Source of the DNA: Flavobacterium sp. J372
GTDB taxonomy: Bacteria; Bacteroidota; Bacteroidia; Flavobacteriales; Flavobacteriaceae
Reading direction: 5' to 3'
NCBI RefSeq assembly: GCF_024699965.1
Contig: NZ_JAJOMZ010000004.1
Coordinates: 310,001-374,000, forward strand
DNA length: 64,000 bases
In this document: one piece after another, positions 1 to 8,620 of the stretch
How positions within the stretch are numbered: position 1 is the first letter of the stretch
How the letters are laid out: every line of letters begins with the position of its first letter
Translations under genes and position numbers: made by a program
Notes under the pieces: generated by a model
What the model was told of the DNA's origin: nothing
What the model saw: the letters and a program-made list of their open reading frames with translations, nothing else
Databases searched by the model: none

Positions 1-468
1 GTTGAGGTGCCTATTATTTTCCTTTCGGCAAAAACACTGAAAGAAGATCGTATAAAAGGCCTGCGCCTGGGGGCTGATGATTACCTGGTGAAGCCTTACA
101 GTATGGAAGAGCTGATCCTTAAGATTGAAGTGTTCCTGCAGCGCAGCCAAAAACAACCGGCTGTAAAAAATACACTATGCAATATAGGCGATTTTACATT
201 TGATCCGGCCAATTATACCGTTGCCAAAGGCGCTGAAATCATACAGCTTACCGAACGTGAGTCGGCATTATTGAAGCTTTTCATAGATAATAAAAACACA
301 ATACTTAAACGGGAGCGTATCCTTACAGAGCTTTGGGGTACCGATGATTATTTCCTTGGGCGTAGTATGGATGTTTTCATATCACGCCTACGCAAAATTT
401 TTAAGGATGATGAGACTATAAGGATAGAAAACATCCCAAGAGTAGGATTTAAGCTGGTAGCGCCGTAG
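1..468 (+). CDS. OmpR-family response regulator, 5' partial
   Basis: This is the C-terminal part of a two-component response regulator; the reading frame is open to the left edge, so the start and the phospho-acceptor aspartate lie outside. The visible receiver remainder includes the conserved switch residue in IIFLSAKT and the conserved lysine in DDYLVKPY. A winged-helix Trans_reg_C domain follows from about residue 60 to the end (LTERESALLKLF, the recognition helix around SMDVFISRLRK, and the wing RVGFKL). It would bind DNA as a phosphorylation-controlled regulator. The partner kinase is probably to the left of the window. The stop codon is followed at once by a C-rich palindromic repeat. 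Confidence 0.9.
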   Translation, partial: VEVPIIFLSAKTLKEDRIKGLRLGADDYLVKPYSMEELILKIEVFLQRSQKQPAVKNTLCNIGDFTFDPANYTVAKGAEIIQLTERESALLKLFIDNKNTILKRERILTELWGTDDYFLGRSMDVFISRLRKIFKDDETIRIENIPRVGFKLVAP

Positions 469-596
469 CGAGCCCCCCAGCCCCCGAAGGGGGAGCCTAG
501 CTTTACTCTAATGATAAGAATCCAACGATATTATTGGGTTGTTTAATCGAAGCAAATACGTTCTGCAAAGTTCTCCCTTCGGGGGTTAGGGGGCTT
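469..596. repeat. Pair of inverted C-rich REP-like elements (family A)
   Basis: Positions 469-498 and 571-596 are inverted copies of one element with the core CCCCCGAAGGGGG or its reverse form CCCTTCGGGGGTTAGGGGG. A third copy lies at 52402-52427. Each copy can fold on its CCCCC/GGGGG arms around GAA or TTC. The right copy overlaps the end of the cytochrome gene and supplies its stop codon. The 70 bp between the two copies shows no gene. Dispersed short palindromes of this type are common between flavobacterial genes; they may also act as transcription end points. Confidence 0.7.
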
Positions 597-990
597 GAAA
601 ATTATAAATATAATCCTCCAGCCCTTTCAGTTCTTCATCAGAAAGATTTTTGGTGATTGAGAAGTTGGTTTTCATCACTTCATATTGAGATGGGTCTACA
701 ATAGGTTCACCCTTACCTTTCAGGAATTCTACAATATTGCCATTCTTCTCTTTGTAGATTTTGGCGATTTCAGCAATGCTCGGCCCGATTATCTTTTGGT
801 CGGGTTTATGGCAGGCAAAGCAGTTTCCCTTACCATCAAAAATTTCTTTACCAAGATTTGCAGATGGCGACAACTCTGCTGCAGTGCCTTCAGCGGTATC
901 AGCAGGAGCGGTGTAAAGGCTTTCTTTTTTTTCTTCTGATTTGCAACCAAGAAGAACGAGTACCACTAAAACAGTAATTAAACTTTTCAT
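586..990 (-). CDS. Lipoprotein c-type cytochrome
   Basis: A 134-residue monoheme cytochrome c. The N-terminus is a lipoprotein signal peptide with a lipobox ending at Cys16 (LVLLGC), so the protein should be membrane-anchored on the periplasmic side. The heme-binding motif CFACH is followed by KIIGPS, as in small class I cytochromes, and a methionine (MKTNFSI) is a likely sixth ligand. It is the last gene of the hem operon, 2 bp after hemB, so a heme-requiring product is made together with heme enzymes. The last residues (QAP) and the stop codon come from a C-rich repeat, so the original C-terminus may have been slightly different. Confidence 0.85.
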   Translation of the reverse strand: MKSLITVLVVLVLLGCKSEEKKESLYTAPADTAEGTAAELSPSANLGKEIFDGKGNCFACHKPDQKIIGPSIAEIAKIYKEKNGNIVEFLKGKGEPIVDPSQYEVMKTNFSITKNLSDEELKGLEDYIYNFQAP

Positions 991-992
991 TC

Positions 993-1988
993 TTACCTGT
1001 TCAAGATTATTGCCGCTTCCTTAGCAAAATAGGTTGATATAAGGTCGGCTCCTGCGCGTTTTATACAGTGCAACTGCTCAATCATCACCTTGTCATGATC
1101 AAGCCATCCGCGTTCGCTGGCTGCTTTAACCATAGCATATTCCCCTGAAACCTGGTAAACAGAAACAGGAACGTTTACGGCGTTCTTAACTTCACGTACA
1201 ATATCCAGGTAGGCAATGCCCGGCTTTACCATCACAATATCTGCGCCTTCTTCCACATCGTGCAGCGCCTCTTTAATGGCCTCAATCCGGTTGGCATAAT
1301 CCATCTGGTACGTCTTTTTGTCTTTAGGCACCTCAATGCCTGCCTCTTTTGGTGCACTGTCCAATGCATCACGGAATGGGCCGTAAAAAGACGATGCATA
1401 CTTGGCGCTGTAACTCATAATTCCTACATTTTGGAAACCAGCACTATCCAAACCTTCACGCAGGCGCAGCACACGGCCGTCCATCATATCGCTTGGTGCA
1501 ACAAAGTCGGCTCCAGCTTCAGCATGAGAAATTGCCATTTTCACCAGAGCTTCAACCGTTTCATCATTAGCGATGTCGCCGTTGTTAATGATGCCGTCAT
1601 GTCCGTAAATAGAATAAGGGTCGAGTGCTACATCGGGCATCACAATCATCCCGGGGACAGCATCTTTAATAGCTTTAATGGCCTGCTGCATAAGGCCAGT
1701 GGCATTCCAGGCTTCTTTACCGGTGTTATCTTTAAGGTTGTCGTTAACCTTCACGTAGATATTCACAGCCTTAATGCCCAAGCTCCACAGTTCTTTCACT
1801 TCTTTAACCGTAAGGTCTATCGAACGGCGGAAAATTCCCGGCATAGAGGGTATTGGCACTTCAACATTCGTGCCTTCAGTTATAAACATCGGGAACATAA
1901 AATTGTTGGGTGTAAGTATAGTTTCGCGAACAAGTGAACGGATTGATTCATTCACGCGCAGCCTTCTGTTTCTATGGATTGGATACAT
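993..1988 (-). CDS. hemB: Delta-aminolevulinic acid dehydratase (porphobilinogen synthase)
   Basis: HemB joins two 5-aminolevulinate molecules into porphobilinogen in the cytoplasm. The protein is 331 residues if it starts at the ATG at 1988 (MYPIHRNRRLR), which matches the family; the longer open frame upstream runs into the preceding gene. Seen in the sequence are the MFPMFITEG region, FVAPSDMMDGR, the first active-site lysine in SYSAKY (K196) and the Schiff-base lysine in MVKPG (K255). It follows the DUF4421 gene with a 1-bp gap and precedes the cytochrome c gene, inside the hem operon. Confidence 0.97.
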   Translation of the reverse strand: MYPIHRNRRLRVNESIRSLVRETILTPNNFMFPMFITEGTNVEVPIPSMPGIFRRSIDLTVKEVKELWSLGIKAVNIYVKVNDNLKDNTGKEAWNATGLMQQAIKAIKDAVPGMIVMPDVALDPYSIYGHDGIINNGDIANDETVEALVKMAISHAEAGADFVAPSDMMDGRVLRLREGLDSAGFQNVGIMSYSAKYASSFYGPFRDALDSAPKEAGIEVPKDKKTYQMDYANRIEAIKEALHDVEEGADIVMVKPGIAYLDIVREVKNAVNVPVSVYQVSGEYAMVKAASERGWLDHDKVMIEQLHCIKRAGADLISTYFAKEAAIILNR

Positions 1989-1989
1989 A

Positions 1990-2931
1990 TTATTTAAGCT
2001 TTTTGTATAATTTTTCTTTTTCGCGGGCAATAAAACCCGGCGGGTCAAACCTATATCCGGCAAAGGCCGTGGCGTATGATATGGCATTGCTCATCACTAC
2101 ATCCTGCTCTGCTTCATGGCTAAAAAAATTCGCCCGGAGGTTCACCCCGCAAAACAGGCGTTCGCTATTGTAGCCCATGGCAATTTGCAGCGCCCCGGCA
2201 ATCAAAAGTTCGGTTGTTGTGTCGTTATCAACCGTTGTTGTCATACCTGCCCCGAACGATGCTCCGCCCGAAACCAGGAAATCCTTCGCGATGACCCAGT
2301 TGTAATAATAACCCGGACACAAAGCTACATCTATAAAATATGATTTATCGCCCAACAACGGCTCTTCTTTGCCGTTCAATTCAGTGTAATAATAAGTAAG
2401 CGATGGCGAAAAGCTGCCAGCACTTTTCAGTTGTTTTTCACTTTGGAAAGCGGTTGCCCTGTACGAAAAATTACTGTTGAAAAAATAAGAGGTGTTGCCA
2501 CCAATCTTTAGCGATTTCAACCGCGGCAGGTAAAGGTCTGTCCCTGAAACTGCAAGGCTCATTCCACGCTGATAATAAAGATCAAAATGCTGCATAAACC
2601 GTCTGGGGAAGAAGTTCAGGGCGTAAGATGTCATCCGTGAACCGCCGTTATCACGATTATTGGCAAATATCTTCGGGGCAAAACCTATGCTGAAGGATAT
2701 AATGTCATACTGCACCGCAATGCCCAATGTGGTCTTTTGGTTAGGGATAATATCTACTATGAGGTTATCCTGCACATAATTTATCGAAAAATTATTTGAT
2801 GTATTCAGTGCGAATGCCTGTACGGCAAGGCTGTTCTCAAATTTTTTATAGTACGGATTAATGGTGTCCGCCTGTGCCTGAGCAAACGCCGGAGTTAGTA
2901 AAAGGGCTGATATGGCAAGCTTTATATCCAT
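1990..2931 (-). CDS. DUF4421-like outer-membrane beta-barrel protein
   Basis: A 313-residue protein with a signal peptide (about residues 1-20, ending AQAQA) and alternating hydrophobic/polar strands with many aromatic residues, as in small outer-membrane barrels. The pattern ([18 protein letters not shown], then the [17 protein letters not shown] region) resembles the Bacteroidetes DUF4421 family, whose function is unknown. The gene overlaps the end of hemF by 10 nt and is 1 bp from hemB, so it is firmly embedded in the hem operon. A role in porphyrin, heme or iron movement across the outer membrane would fit this position, but that is inference only. Confidence 0.6.
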   Translation of the reverse strand: MDIKLAISALLLTPAFAQAQADTINPYYKKFENSLAVQAFALNTSNNFSINYVQDNLIVDIIPNQKTTLGIAVQYDIISFSIGFAPKIFANNRDNGGSRMTSYALNFFPRRFMQHFDLYYQRGMSLAVSGTDLYLPRLKSLKIGGNTSYFFNSNFSYRATAFQSEKQLKSAGSFSPSLTYYYTELNGKEEPLLGDKSYFIDVALCPGYYYNWVIAKDFLVSGGASFGAGMTTTVDNDTTTELLIAGALQIAMGYNSERLFCGVNLRANFFSHEAEQDVVMSNAISYATAFAGYRFDPPGFIAREKEKLYKKLK

Positions 2932-3825
2932 TCAACCGGGGTTTTCAGGATGTTAACCAATCGCTCCTCCTCACTTCCGGGTTCAGGATGATGGTCATAC
3001 ACCCACTGTACATGCGACGGAAGGCTCATCAATATACTTTCAATGCGGCCATTGGTCTTTAGCCCGAACAGCGTGCCTTTATCATGCACAAGGTTGAATT
3101 CCACATATCGCCCACGGCGAATTTCCTGCCAGGTGCGGTTTTCATTAGAATATTGAATGTCTTTTTCTTCTTTCTACAATCGGTACATAGGCTTCAAGAA
3201 AACTGTTGCCGACTTCAGTCACGAAATTATACCATTGCTCCATGGTAAAATCCGGTGTCGCTTTGCAATGGTCAAAGAACAATCCGCCCACACCACGGGC
3301 TTCATTGCGGTGCGTATTCCAAAAGTACTCATCACACTGCTTTTTGAACTTAGGGTAAAATTCTGAATTGTGTTTATCACACGCAGTTTTGCAGGTCTGG
3401 TGAAAGTGCTTTGCATCTTCATCAAACAGGTAATACGGTGTAAGGTCCTGCCCGCCACCGAACCAGCTGTCAACAATATTCCCGGCTTTATCATACATCT
3501 CAAAATATCTCCAGTTGGCGTGAACTGTCGGGACAAACGGATTGCGGGAATGGATAACAAGGCTTAAGCCACAGGCAAAGAAATCGACGTCACCTACGTT
3601 GAAATAGCTTTGCATAGCAGCAGGCAACGAACCGTGTACTGCAGAGATGTTCACGCCGCCTTTCTCGATAACGTTGCCATTTTCAATAATACGTGTGCGC
3701 CCGCCGCCGCCTTCAGGGCGCTCCCATATATCCTGTCGAAACTTTGCCTTACCGTCAACCTCCTCCAATTTTGAAGTGATGGTGTCCTGCAAGTTTTGTA
3801 TGTATTGGTAAAATTTATCTTTCAT
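2922..3825 (-). CDS. hemF: Oxygen-dependent coproporphyrinogen-III oxidase (frameshifted)
   Basis: HemF converts coproporphyrinogen III to protoporphyrinogen IX using O2. The first 218 or so codons (3825 down to about 3167) encode the body of the enzyme, with [42 protein letters not shown] and GGLFFDHC. The frame then breaks at a run of five T (3162-3166 on the plus strand). Removing one base joins VERRK to a segment reading [11 protein letters not shown] and [19 protein letters not shown], ending at 2922. The repaired protein has 300 residues, the normal HemF length. As written, the product ends 226 residues in and lacks the conserved C-terminus. A sequencing error is likely. It lies 1 bp after the endo/exonuclease/phosphatase gene. 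Confidence 0.93.
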
Positions 3826-3826
3826 T

Positions 3827-4483
3827 CTAATTTATTGTCACACAAACACCAATATGATCACTTAATTTTTTATCGTGATTCCATGTCTCAATGCTGATGT
3901 TTCTTCCTTCGATAAAACTTTTGCTTAGAGCAATATGGTTTACACTATTTTCGATTTCACAAGTTAGACAAACAAGATTTTTTTGCTTAAACAATTCATT
4001 AAGAGCGTTACGCCCTTCACTGCTTGGATATGTCCATCCTGAAAACGTTGTGTTCAAGTCTCCGGCGATACATAATTGTTCAGGCAGTTTCATTACATCA
4101 TCAGTATTCCGCAAATCACTTTTATATCTTTCAGAGGCTTTCCCGTTTCCGCCAAAAACCCCGATGATTATTCCATAAACGGTCAGCTTACCAAAAGGAG
4201 TTCCAACTTCAACACAAATACTTGTGTAATCATCATAGGTTTGTACCATTCTGTCAATCTTATATTTAGACCAAATAGTAGTACGGTTCTCGCCGGCTTT
4301 GTAATCAATACCGTCATAGCCTTTGTATAGTTCAGTTGTCGCTATGCTTTCAGGCAATCCCGGATCAATATCTTTTGTTGTTTCTGTCAGTATGATAATG
4401 TCTGCATTATACTGGCGAGTCGTTTCCGCTAAAACAGCAGCACCTCTTTTACCACGCTCAACATTCCACGCCAGGATTTTCAC
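3827..4483 (-). CDS. Endonuclease/exonuclease/phosphatase-family protein
   Basis: A 218-residue single-domain member of the EEP (DNase I-like) superfamily. Visible signature elements are the N-terminal MKILAWNVERG, the metal-binding glutamate in ILTETTKD, CIAGDLNTTFSG in the middle and KLSDHIGVCV at the end (the D-H pair). These point to a metal-dependent phosphodiesterase or phosphatase; the substrate cannot be told. There is no signal peptide, so it is probably cytoplasmic. It sits between hemE and hemF in the hem operon and is somewhat more AT-rich than its neighbours, so it may have been inserted into the operon. A link to heme synthesis is not evident. Confidence 0.8.
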   Translation of the reverse strand: MKILAWNVERGKRGAAVLAETTRQYNADIIILTETTKDIDPGLPESIATTELYKGYDGIDYKAGENRTTIWSKYKIDRMVQTYDDYTSICVEVGTPFGKLTVYGIIIGVFGGNGKASERYKSDLRNTDDVMKLPEQLCIAGDLNTTFSGWTYPSSEGRNALNELFKQKNLVCLTCEIENSVNHIALSKSFIEGRNISIETWNHDKKLSDHIGVCVTIN

Positions 4484-4513
4484 TTCACATCAACGAATTA
4501 ACGAATAATCAAA

Positions 4514-5545
4514 TTACCTTCCTTTATACTCCTTCACCGCATCAATAAACGCTCTAGCATGGTCAACCGGGATATTTGGCAATATGCCATGGCCAAGGTT
4601 TACAATGTAATTGTCTTTGCCAAACTCATCAATCATCTGGTGCACCATCTTTTTGATTACAGGTATTGGCGATAGCAGCCTGCTCGGGTCAAAATTACCC
4701 TGGAGCGTTATCCTTCCGCCCGACAAGTAACGTGCGTTTTGAGCAGAACACGTCCAGTCCACTCCCAGGGCCGATGCTTTGCTGCGTCCCATTTCGCCCA
4801 ACGCAAACCAACAGCCTTTACCAAACACTATTACATGTGTCTCCGGTGCAAGCGCTTCAACGATCTGGTTGATGTACTTCCATGAAAATTCCTGGTAATC
4901 AACAGGAGAAAGCATTCCGCCCCAGCTGTCAAATATCTGTACGGCATCAACACCGGCCTTTACTTTTTCTTTAAGGTAAGCGATAGTTGTGTCGGTAATT
5001 TTCTGCAATAAAGCGTGGGCTGCTTCAGGCTGCGAGAAGCAGAAACCTTTAGCCGTATCAAAGCTTTTAGAACCTTTGCCCTCAACGGCATAGCAGAATA
5101 TCGTCCACGGAGAACCGGCAAAGCCTATCAGCGGCACTTCGCCATTCAACATTTCTTTCGTCAGCTTAATGGCGTCCATCACATAGCCTAGTGTTTCCTG
5201 AACATCCGGCACAAAAACCTTCTCAACATCCTGAGCAGAGCGGATAGGGTTCGGCAAAAACGGACCCACATTCTCCTTCATCAGCACCTCAATACCCATC
5301 GCCTGCGGCACCACAAGTATGTCGCTGAACAATATCGCGGCATCAGGCTGCACGATGCGGATAGGCTGTACTGTAATTTCAGCAGCAAGTTCCGGAGTGC
5401 GGCAGCGTGTAAAGAAATCATATTTATCACGTATTGCACGGAATTCCGGCAGGTATCTGCCTGCCTGGCGCATCATCCATACCGGTGGGCGCTCTACGGT
5501 CTCGTTGCGTAATGCTTTTAAGAAAAGGTCGTTTTTTAGGCTCAT
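4514..5545 (-). CDS. hemE: Uroporphyrinogen decarboxylase
   Basis: HemE removes four carboxyl groups from uroporphyrinogen III to give coproporphyrinogen III. Clear signatures are [16 protein letters not shown] near the N-terminus (with the conserved arginines), [28 protein letters not shown] and the C-terminal [10 protein letters not shown] place the start at the ATG at 5545 (MSLKND), giving 343 residues. An ATG four codons upstream (5557) is in frame but forms part of a REP-like element. The gene lies between hemD and the EEP gene in the operon. Confidence 0.97.
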   Translation of the reverse strand: MSLKNDLFLKALRNETVERPPVWMMRQAGRYLPEFRAIRDKYDFFTRCRTPELAAEITVQPIRIVQPDAAILFSDILVVPQAMGIEVLMKENVGPFLPNPIRSAQDVEKVFVPDVQETLGYVMDAIKLTKEMLNGEVPLIGFAGSPWTIFCYAVEGKGSKSFDTAKGFCFSQPEAAHALLQKITDTTIAYLKEKVKAGVDAVQIFDSWGGMLSPVDYQEFSWKYINQIVEALAPETHVIVFGKGCWFALGEMGRSKASALGVDWTCSAQNARYLSGGRITLQGNFDPSRLLSPIPVIKKMVHQMIDEFGKDNYIVNLGHGILPNIPVDHARAFIDAVKEYKGR

Positions 5546-5551
5546 GTTTGT

Positions 5552-5593
5552 TGTCATTGCGAGCGAAGTGCAGCGTAGCGCGGCAATCTCTCA
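5552..5593. repeat. REP-like element (family B) at the hemE start
   Basis: A short element with inverted ends ATTGC / GCAAT around a GC-rich centre (GAGCGAAGTGCAGCGTAGCG). Elements of this type (TCATTGCGAGCGAAG) are widespread in flavobacterial and sphingobacterial intergenic DNA. Here it fills the hemD-hemE gap and contributes an in-frame ATG upstream of hemE. Confidence 0.6.
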
Positions 5594-5601
5594 ATATTAT
5601 T

Positions 5602-6258
5602 TTATTTATAATAATTCCTTACCTGTACAATCACATTCTCAATGCTTGGCTTCGTGGCTATAATTACCCTATCTGAAATACCTTTTAAAACCGCAGCTGT
5701 AGTGTTACCTATGCAAAAGCAAACTTCATCGGTAATGCTGTTTTCCTTCAGGTAACTTTCAATCCCTGATGGACTGTAAAACAAAATCCCGTCAAGCGGT
5801 GCCGTTATCTTATGGGGCGTAAGTACTGTCTCGTACACCCGCATTTCATTAAAATCGATACCTGCAGCTTTCATGGCATCGGGCAAAATATCCCGCCTCA
5901 GGCTCCCCGAAAAGAATGTAAAGCTTTTGTCGGTATGTTCACCCACAATGATTTCTGACAGCGCCTTTCCATCATCTGCTGAAGCAATCACATTGAAGCC
6001 ATATCGCTCAATTAGCGTTGCCGTGACGCTGCCAACACAGAAGACATTACTACCCGTGTACACTCCGCTCATCTTATTGGCCAGAAACCCCAAAAACCCG
6101 TTACGGCTTGTAAAGATGAGGTTCTCTTTTGTTTGGTTGATGTCAAACGGAATATAGCTCACATCTATAAAATCTGCTGCCAGTACGGAGATACCGCCAT
6201 TCAGCAGGTATTGCCGCTGGTTGGGCTCAAGGCGTTTGGTTGACAGCACCCGTATCAT
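5602..6258 (-). CDS. hemD: Uroporphyrinogen-III synthase
   Basis: HemD closes and inverts ring D of hydroxymethylbilane to give uroporphyrinogen III. The family is poorly conserved, but the 218-residue length, the NLIFTSRNGFLGFLANK segment, VFCVGSVTATLIERYGF, the GSLRRDILP segment and ILFYSPSGIESYL in the second half are typical. It overlaps hemC by one base (TAATG), which suggests coupled translation, and sits in the usual hemC-hemD-hemE order. Confidence 0.92.
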   Translation of the reverse strand: MIRVLSTKRLEPNQRQYLLNGGISVLAADFIDVSYIPFDINQTKENLIFTSRNGFLGFLANKMSGVYTGSNVFCVGSVTATLIERYGFNVIASADDGKALSEIIVGEHTDKSFTFFSGSLRRDILPDAMKAAGIDFNEMRVYETVLTPHKITAPLDGILFYSPSGIESYLKENSITDEVCFCIGNTTAAVLKGISDRVIIATKPSIENVIVQVRNYYK

Positions 6259-7178
6259 TATTTCTTCAGGGTTTTCCTGATGTTATCCATCAATTCGGCA
6301 CCCCCGTTCTTCAATATGTAATCGGCGCAATCCCTCCCAAAATTTGTGTAATCTTCGCCTTCCGGCAGAACCCTCTCAATATGCAGCCGCTCCTTGCCAT
6401 CAATCGAAAGCAGTACGCCCTCAAAACGGATATTACTGTCAATAAACGTAGCTAATGCGCCAATTGGCGCTGTACACCCACCTTCAAGCGTTTTCAGGAA
6501 CTGGCGCTCAATATGTGTTGTAATCTCGCTCTTCCGGTGATTCAGTTGCGTTAAAGCCTTAATGCAATAGCTGTCATTTTCCAGTGCCACCACAACCATA
6601 GCCCCCTGTGCGGGTGCAGGTATCATCCAGTCGAGTGGTATATGGTTTTCAGGCACAAGGTTGATTCGTTCCAGTCCCGCTTTTGCAAAAACAGCGCCGT
6701 TCCAATCACTTTCTTTCAGCTTCTGCAGGCGTGTATTAACATTGCCACGGAGATCCTCCACTGCATGGTTTGGGTAGCGGTTAAGCCATTGCGTCTGCCT
6801 GCGGAGGCTGCCGGTAGCGACTGTCCCTGCATCATAGAGAAAATCAAGGTTACCCTTGTGCACCAGTATATCTTTTTCATCGGCACGTTCCAATACAGCT
6901 GCCTGAACAATGCCTTTCGGCAGTGCTGTAGGCACATCTTTCATCGAATGCACAGCAATGTCAACCTCGCCCCGCAACATAGCAACATCAAGGGTTTTAG
7001 TGAAGATACCGGTAATGCCAAGCTCGTAAAGCGGCACATCAAGAATAAGGTCGCCGGTAGATTTTACAGCTACTATTTCGGTTTTATGGCCCAGCGCCTC
7101 GAGCTTCTGCTGCACGGTGTGTGCCTGCCATAGCGCAAGCTGGCTGTCTCGGGTGCCTATACGTATGGTTTTGCTCAT
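6258..7178 (-). CDS. hemC: Hydroxymethylbilane synthase (porphobilinogen deaminase)
   Basis: HemC polymerises four porphobilinogens into hydroxymethylbilane. The 306-residue protein begins IRIGTRDSQLALWQA and contains DIAVHSMKDVPT, ATGSLRRQTQWLN, LRGNVNTRLQKL and APAQGAMVV. The cysteine that holds the dipyrromethane cofactor is C235 in LEGGCTAPIG. It overlaps hemA by 4 nt and hemD by 1 nt. Confidence 0.98.
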   Translation of the reverse strand: MSKTIRIGTRDSQLALWQAHTVQQKLEALGHKTEIVAVKSTGDLILDVPLYELGITGIFTKTLDVAMLRGEVDIAVHSMKDVPTALPKGIVQAAVLERADEKDILVHKGNLDFLYDAGTVATGSLRRQTQWLNRYPNHAVEDLRGNVNTRLQKLKESDWNGAVFAKAGLERINLVPENHIPLDWMIPAPAQGAMVVVALENDSYCIKALTQLNHRKSEITTHIERQFLKTLEGGCTAPIGALATFIDSNIRFEGVLLSIDGKERLHIERVLPEGEDYTNFGRDCADYILKNGGAELMDNIRKTLKK

Positions 7179-8443
7179 TTTTGTGCGGCTTCAAGCCTGA
7201 AGACTTTCTCTATCCATTCAATGCTTTCGTCAACCATAGTGTCATTGTCCTTCAGGTGATTGGCAAAATGTGTGGTGATTTTCTGGATGATACGCTGGCT
7301 GATGATTTCCGCCTGCTCTTCATGAAAATCAGTAATTTTTTTACGCTGGAAATTCAGTTCTGTTTCTTTGATAGAATTCAGCTTTTCTTTCAGCGCATGT
7401 ATGGTTGGGGCAAATTTACGGGCATTAACCCAGGTTGTAAACTCTTCTTTTATTTCGTTGATAATTGCTTCGGCAGCCGGGATATGCCGGCGTCGGTTTT
7501 CCAGCGTGTCATCCGTAATTTTCGACAAATCATCAAGATGCACCACTGTCACGCCTTCAACCTCCCGCACATTATCATGTACATTTTTCGGGATCGAAAG
7601 GTCAAGTATAAGCAGGTCTTTATCAAGACTGAGTATATCTTTATCTATAGTAGGCATTTCTGCACCGGTAGCTACAACCAGTACATCAGCTTTAGGTATC
7701 TCTAATGGTAATACATCATAGTCCTTCACCACTAAATTAAATTTCCCGGCAATCTTTTCAGCCTTGCCGCGGGTGCGGTTTATGAGTACAATATGGTCGT
7801 TCTTTGTGTGTTTCACCAGGTTTTCGCAGGTGTTACGGCCAATCTTCCCTGTGCCGAAAAGAAGAATGTTTTTGTTTGCGATGTCAGGCACATTATTCAT
7901 AATATACTGTACCGACGCAAATGATACGGATGTAGCGCCGCTGCTCAGTTCTGTTTCATTTTTAATACGCTTGCTGGCCTGTATTACGCTGTTAACCAAG
8001 CGCTCGAGAAAAGCGTTTGCCAAACCGTGTGCTTTGCTTGCTATAAATCCCGACTTTATCTGGCTGATGATTTCAAAATCGCCAAGTATTTGGCTGTCAA
8101 GGCCCGTACCTACACGGAAGATATGGTTTATGGCTTCGTTATTTTTATAAATAAAGGCCACACGCTGAAAGTCTTCAACGCTCCCCTGGCTGTTATCACA
8201 CAGTAATTTAATTAATTGAAAGGGGTGTTCGGCAAAACCGTAAAGCTCTGTGCGGTTGCAGGTTGACACAACAATAAGGCTGCTAATGCCTTCTTCGCGT
8301 GCCTGTTCCAGCAACTTTGTTTTGGCTTCCGGCCCTAAACTGAACTTTCCCCTGATCTCAGCATCAGCCTTGCGGTAACTCAACCCAACGGCATAAAAGT
8401 ACTGGTGCTTTGACCCATTTTGGTTATTCATAACAACTTTCAT
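7175..8443 (-). CDS. hemA: Glutamyl-tRNA reductase
   Basis: HemA reduces glutamyl-tRNA(Glu) to glutamate-1-semialdehyde, the first committed step of C5 heme synthesis. The catalytic cysteine is C62 in VVSTCNRTELYGF. Also present are LDSQILGDFEIISQIK, the Rossmann loop ILLFGTGKIGRNTCENL and the C-terminal dimerisation helix. The protein has 422 residues from the first ATG. A second in-frame ATG at 8431 (MNNQNG) is also plausible, because a -7-like box at 8454-8461 would start the transcript very close to 8443. First gene of the hem operon. Confidence 0.97.
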   Translation of the reverse strand: MKVVMNNQNGSKHQYFYAVGLSYRKADAEIRGKFSLGPEAKTKLLEQAREEGISSLIVVSTCNRTELYGFAEHPFQLIKLLCDNSQGSVEDFQRVAFIYKNNEAINHIFRVGTGLDSQILGDFEIISQIKSGFIASKAHGLANAFLERLVNSVIQASKRIKNETELSSGATSVSFASVQYIMNNVPDIANKNILLFGTGKIGRNTCENLVKHTKNDHIVLINRTRGKAEKIAGKFNLVVKDYDVLPLEIPKADVLVVATGAEMPTIDKDILSLDKDLLILDLSIPKNVHDNVREVEGVTVVHLDDLSKITDDTLENRRRHIPAAEAIINEIKEEFTTWVNARKFAPTIHALKEKLNSIKETELNFQRKKITDFHEEQAEIISQRIIQKITTHFANHLKDNDTMVDESIEWIEKVFRLEAAQK

Positions 8444-8453
8444 AAAAGTTTCA

Positions 8454-8461
8454 CAAAATTA
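8454..8461 (-). promoter_or_regulatory. Candidate -7 box of the hem operon promoter
   Basis: On the minus strand this reads TAATTTTG, matching the Bacteroidetes -7 consensus TAnnTTTG. It lies 10 nt from the first hemA ATG. I see no good TTTG -33 box at the usual 19-21 bp, which would fit a promoter that needs an activator. The decamer AATTATACCG overlapping it (8457-8466) recurs at 8499-8508, 42 bp away (four helical turns). Confidence 0.45.
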
Positions 8462-8475
8462 TACCGAACCTATTT

Positions 8476-8544
8476 TAAAAAATAACGCTGTAAGGTCTAA
8501 TTATACCGCTTACGGATATTTTGGACCTCTAACGTTATTTTTTA
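8476..8544. promoter_or_regulatory. Long inverted repeat between hemA and the AraC-type gene (candidate operator)
   Basis: Left arm 8476-8497 and right arm 8524-8544 are near-perfect inverted copies of about 21 nt, sharing TAAAAAATAACG and AGGTC, with a 26-nt spacer. They lie in the only control region shared by the hem operon and the divergent AraC-type gene. The right arm covers the place where the -33 element of the AraC-type gene should be. The layout suits binding by a dimeric or two-site regulator. A simple terminator is unlikely because the spacer is long and no coding end is nearby. Confidence 0.55.
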
Positions 8545-8555
8545 CAGAAATAATC

Positions 8556-8563
8556 TAACTTTG
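8556..8563 (+). promoter_or_regulatory. Candidate -7 box of the AraC-type gene
   Basis: TAACTTTG (followed by C) matches TAnnTTTG. It lies 57 bp upstream of the ATG at 8621. No clear -33 TTTG is present; that position is occupied by the right arm of the inverted repeat. Confidence 0.45.
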
Positions 8564-8620
8564 CAATAGTATCAATGCTTTACAAAATTCTTGTTTAGAT
8601 TAATTCTAAATAAAAATAAA

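Noticed and set aside
1260..1937. 225-residue plus-strand reading frame opposite hemB
   Set aside because: It is a mirror of the hemB coding strand, with no start signal and no recognisable domain.
3162..3166. Programmed ribosomal frameshifting in hemF on the A-rich slip site
   Set aside because: HemF is not known to use frameshifting, and seven other homopolymer breaks in the window point to one technical cause.
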